A stretch of DNA of 64,000 nt. Source: an uncultured Pelagibacteraceae bacterium (lineage in GTDB: Bacteria; Pseudomonadota; Alphaproteobacteria; Pelagibacterales; Pelagibacteraceae). The translations under genes and the position numbers were made by a program. Every line of letters begins with the position of its first letter. Position 1 is the stretch's first letter. Of this stretch, positions 63,720 through 64,000 are shown one piece after another. Below the pieces are notes generated by a model, which did not search any database, was not told the origin of the DNA, and was given only the letters and a program-made list of their open reading frames with translations. The stretch spans positions 30,722 to 94,721 of the forward strand of contig CACONR010000003.1 in NCBI GenBank assembly GCA_902628565.1. Reading direction: 5' to 3'.

Positions 63720-64000
63720 ATGCTAACAGATTTTAAAGACGAAGATTTTGATAACAAAATTAAAAACGAAGATATTTCTGTAATTCAATTTTCAGCTGCG
63801 TGGTGTGGACCATGTAAAGCCTTAAAACCAATTATGGATAAACTCGCTGTTGAGTATAAAGATAAAGCAGGATTTTATTACGCTGATATTGAAGAAGGTG
63901 GAATTAATACTGGGAGTGCCGCTGGAATAAGAGGGGTGCCCACTGTCATTATTTATAAAAAAGGTGTTGAAGTAGACAGAAAAGTTGGTGGTGTACCCGA
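63720..64000 (+). CDS. thioredoxin (truncated by window end)
   Basis: MLTDFKDEDFDNKIKNEDISVIQFSAAWCGPCKALKPIMDKL...GIRGVPTVIIYKKG; WCGPC active site. Confidence 0.92.
   Translation, partial: MLTDFKDEDFDNKIKNEDISVIQFSAAWCGPCKALKPIMDKLAVEYKDKAGFYYADIEEGGINTGSAAGIRGVPTVIIYKKGVEVDRKVGGVP

Overview
This AT-rich 64 kb window has the gene content and order of a streamlined alphaproteobacterium of the SAR11/Pelagibacterales type (inferred from gene content, not a database search). About 0-53 kb is dense core genome: aceE(partial)-aceF, gltD-gltB, thrS, infC-rpmI-rplT-pheS-pheT, lepA, gyrB, regB-like, cobT/cobS-like, aroB-aroK, def-fmt-truA, dapE-dapD-argB, yidC-yidD-rnpA-rpmH, dcd, murA, hisD, infA, csp, and tRNA-His-hisS-hisZ-hisG. 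Four well-formed tRNAs are present (Ser-GGA, Thr-GGU, Phe-GAA, His-GUG). A small surface-glycan cassette (20.3-24.4 kb) abuts tRNA-Ser. The most unusual part is an accessory block at ~53.5-63.7 kb between hisG and a thioredoxin gene. Its minus strand carries a DUF4338 (DruA-like) protein, a MORC/HSP90-type GHKL ATPase, a sigma-70-like protein, a PD-(D/E)XK-like protein and a 42-aa membrane peptide. Its plus strand carries a run of tiny overlapping ORFs, a tRNA-Leu-like element with a shortened anticodon arm, RmuC, a RecB/MGME1-like nuclease and an ExoI-like exonuclease. This block is the best candidate for an undescribed system (possible defence or DNA-processing island). Several short ORFs below the 60-aa cutoff of the supplied track (rpmH and eight others) were found by reading the sequence. 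No CRISPR array, rRNA, transposase or integrase was found.
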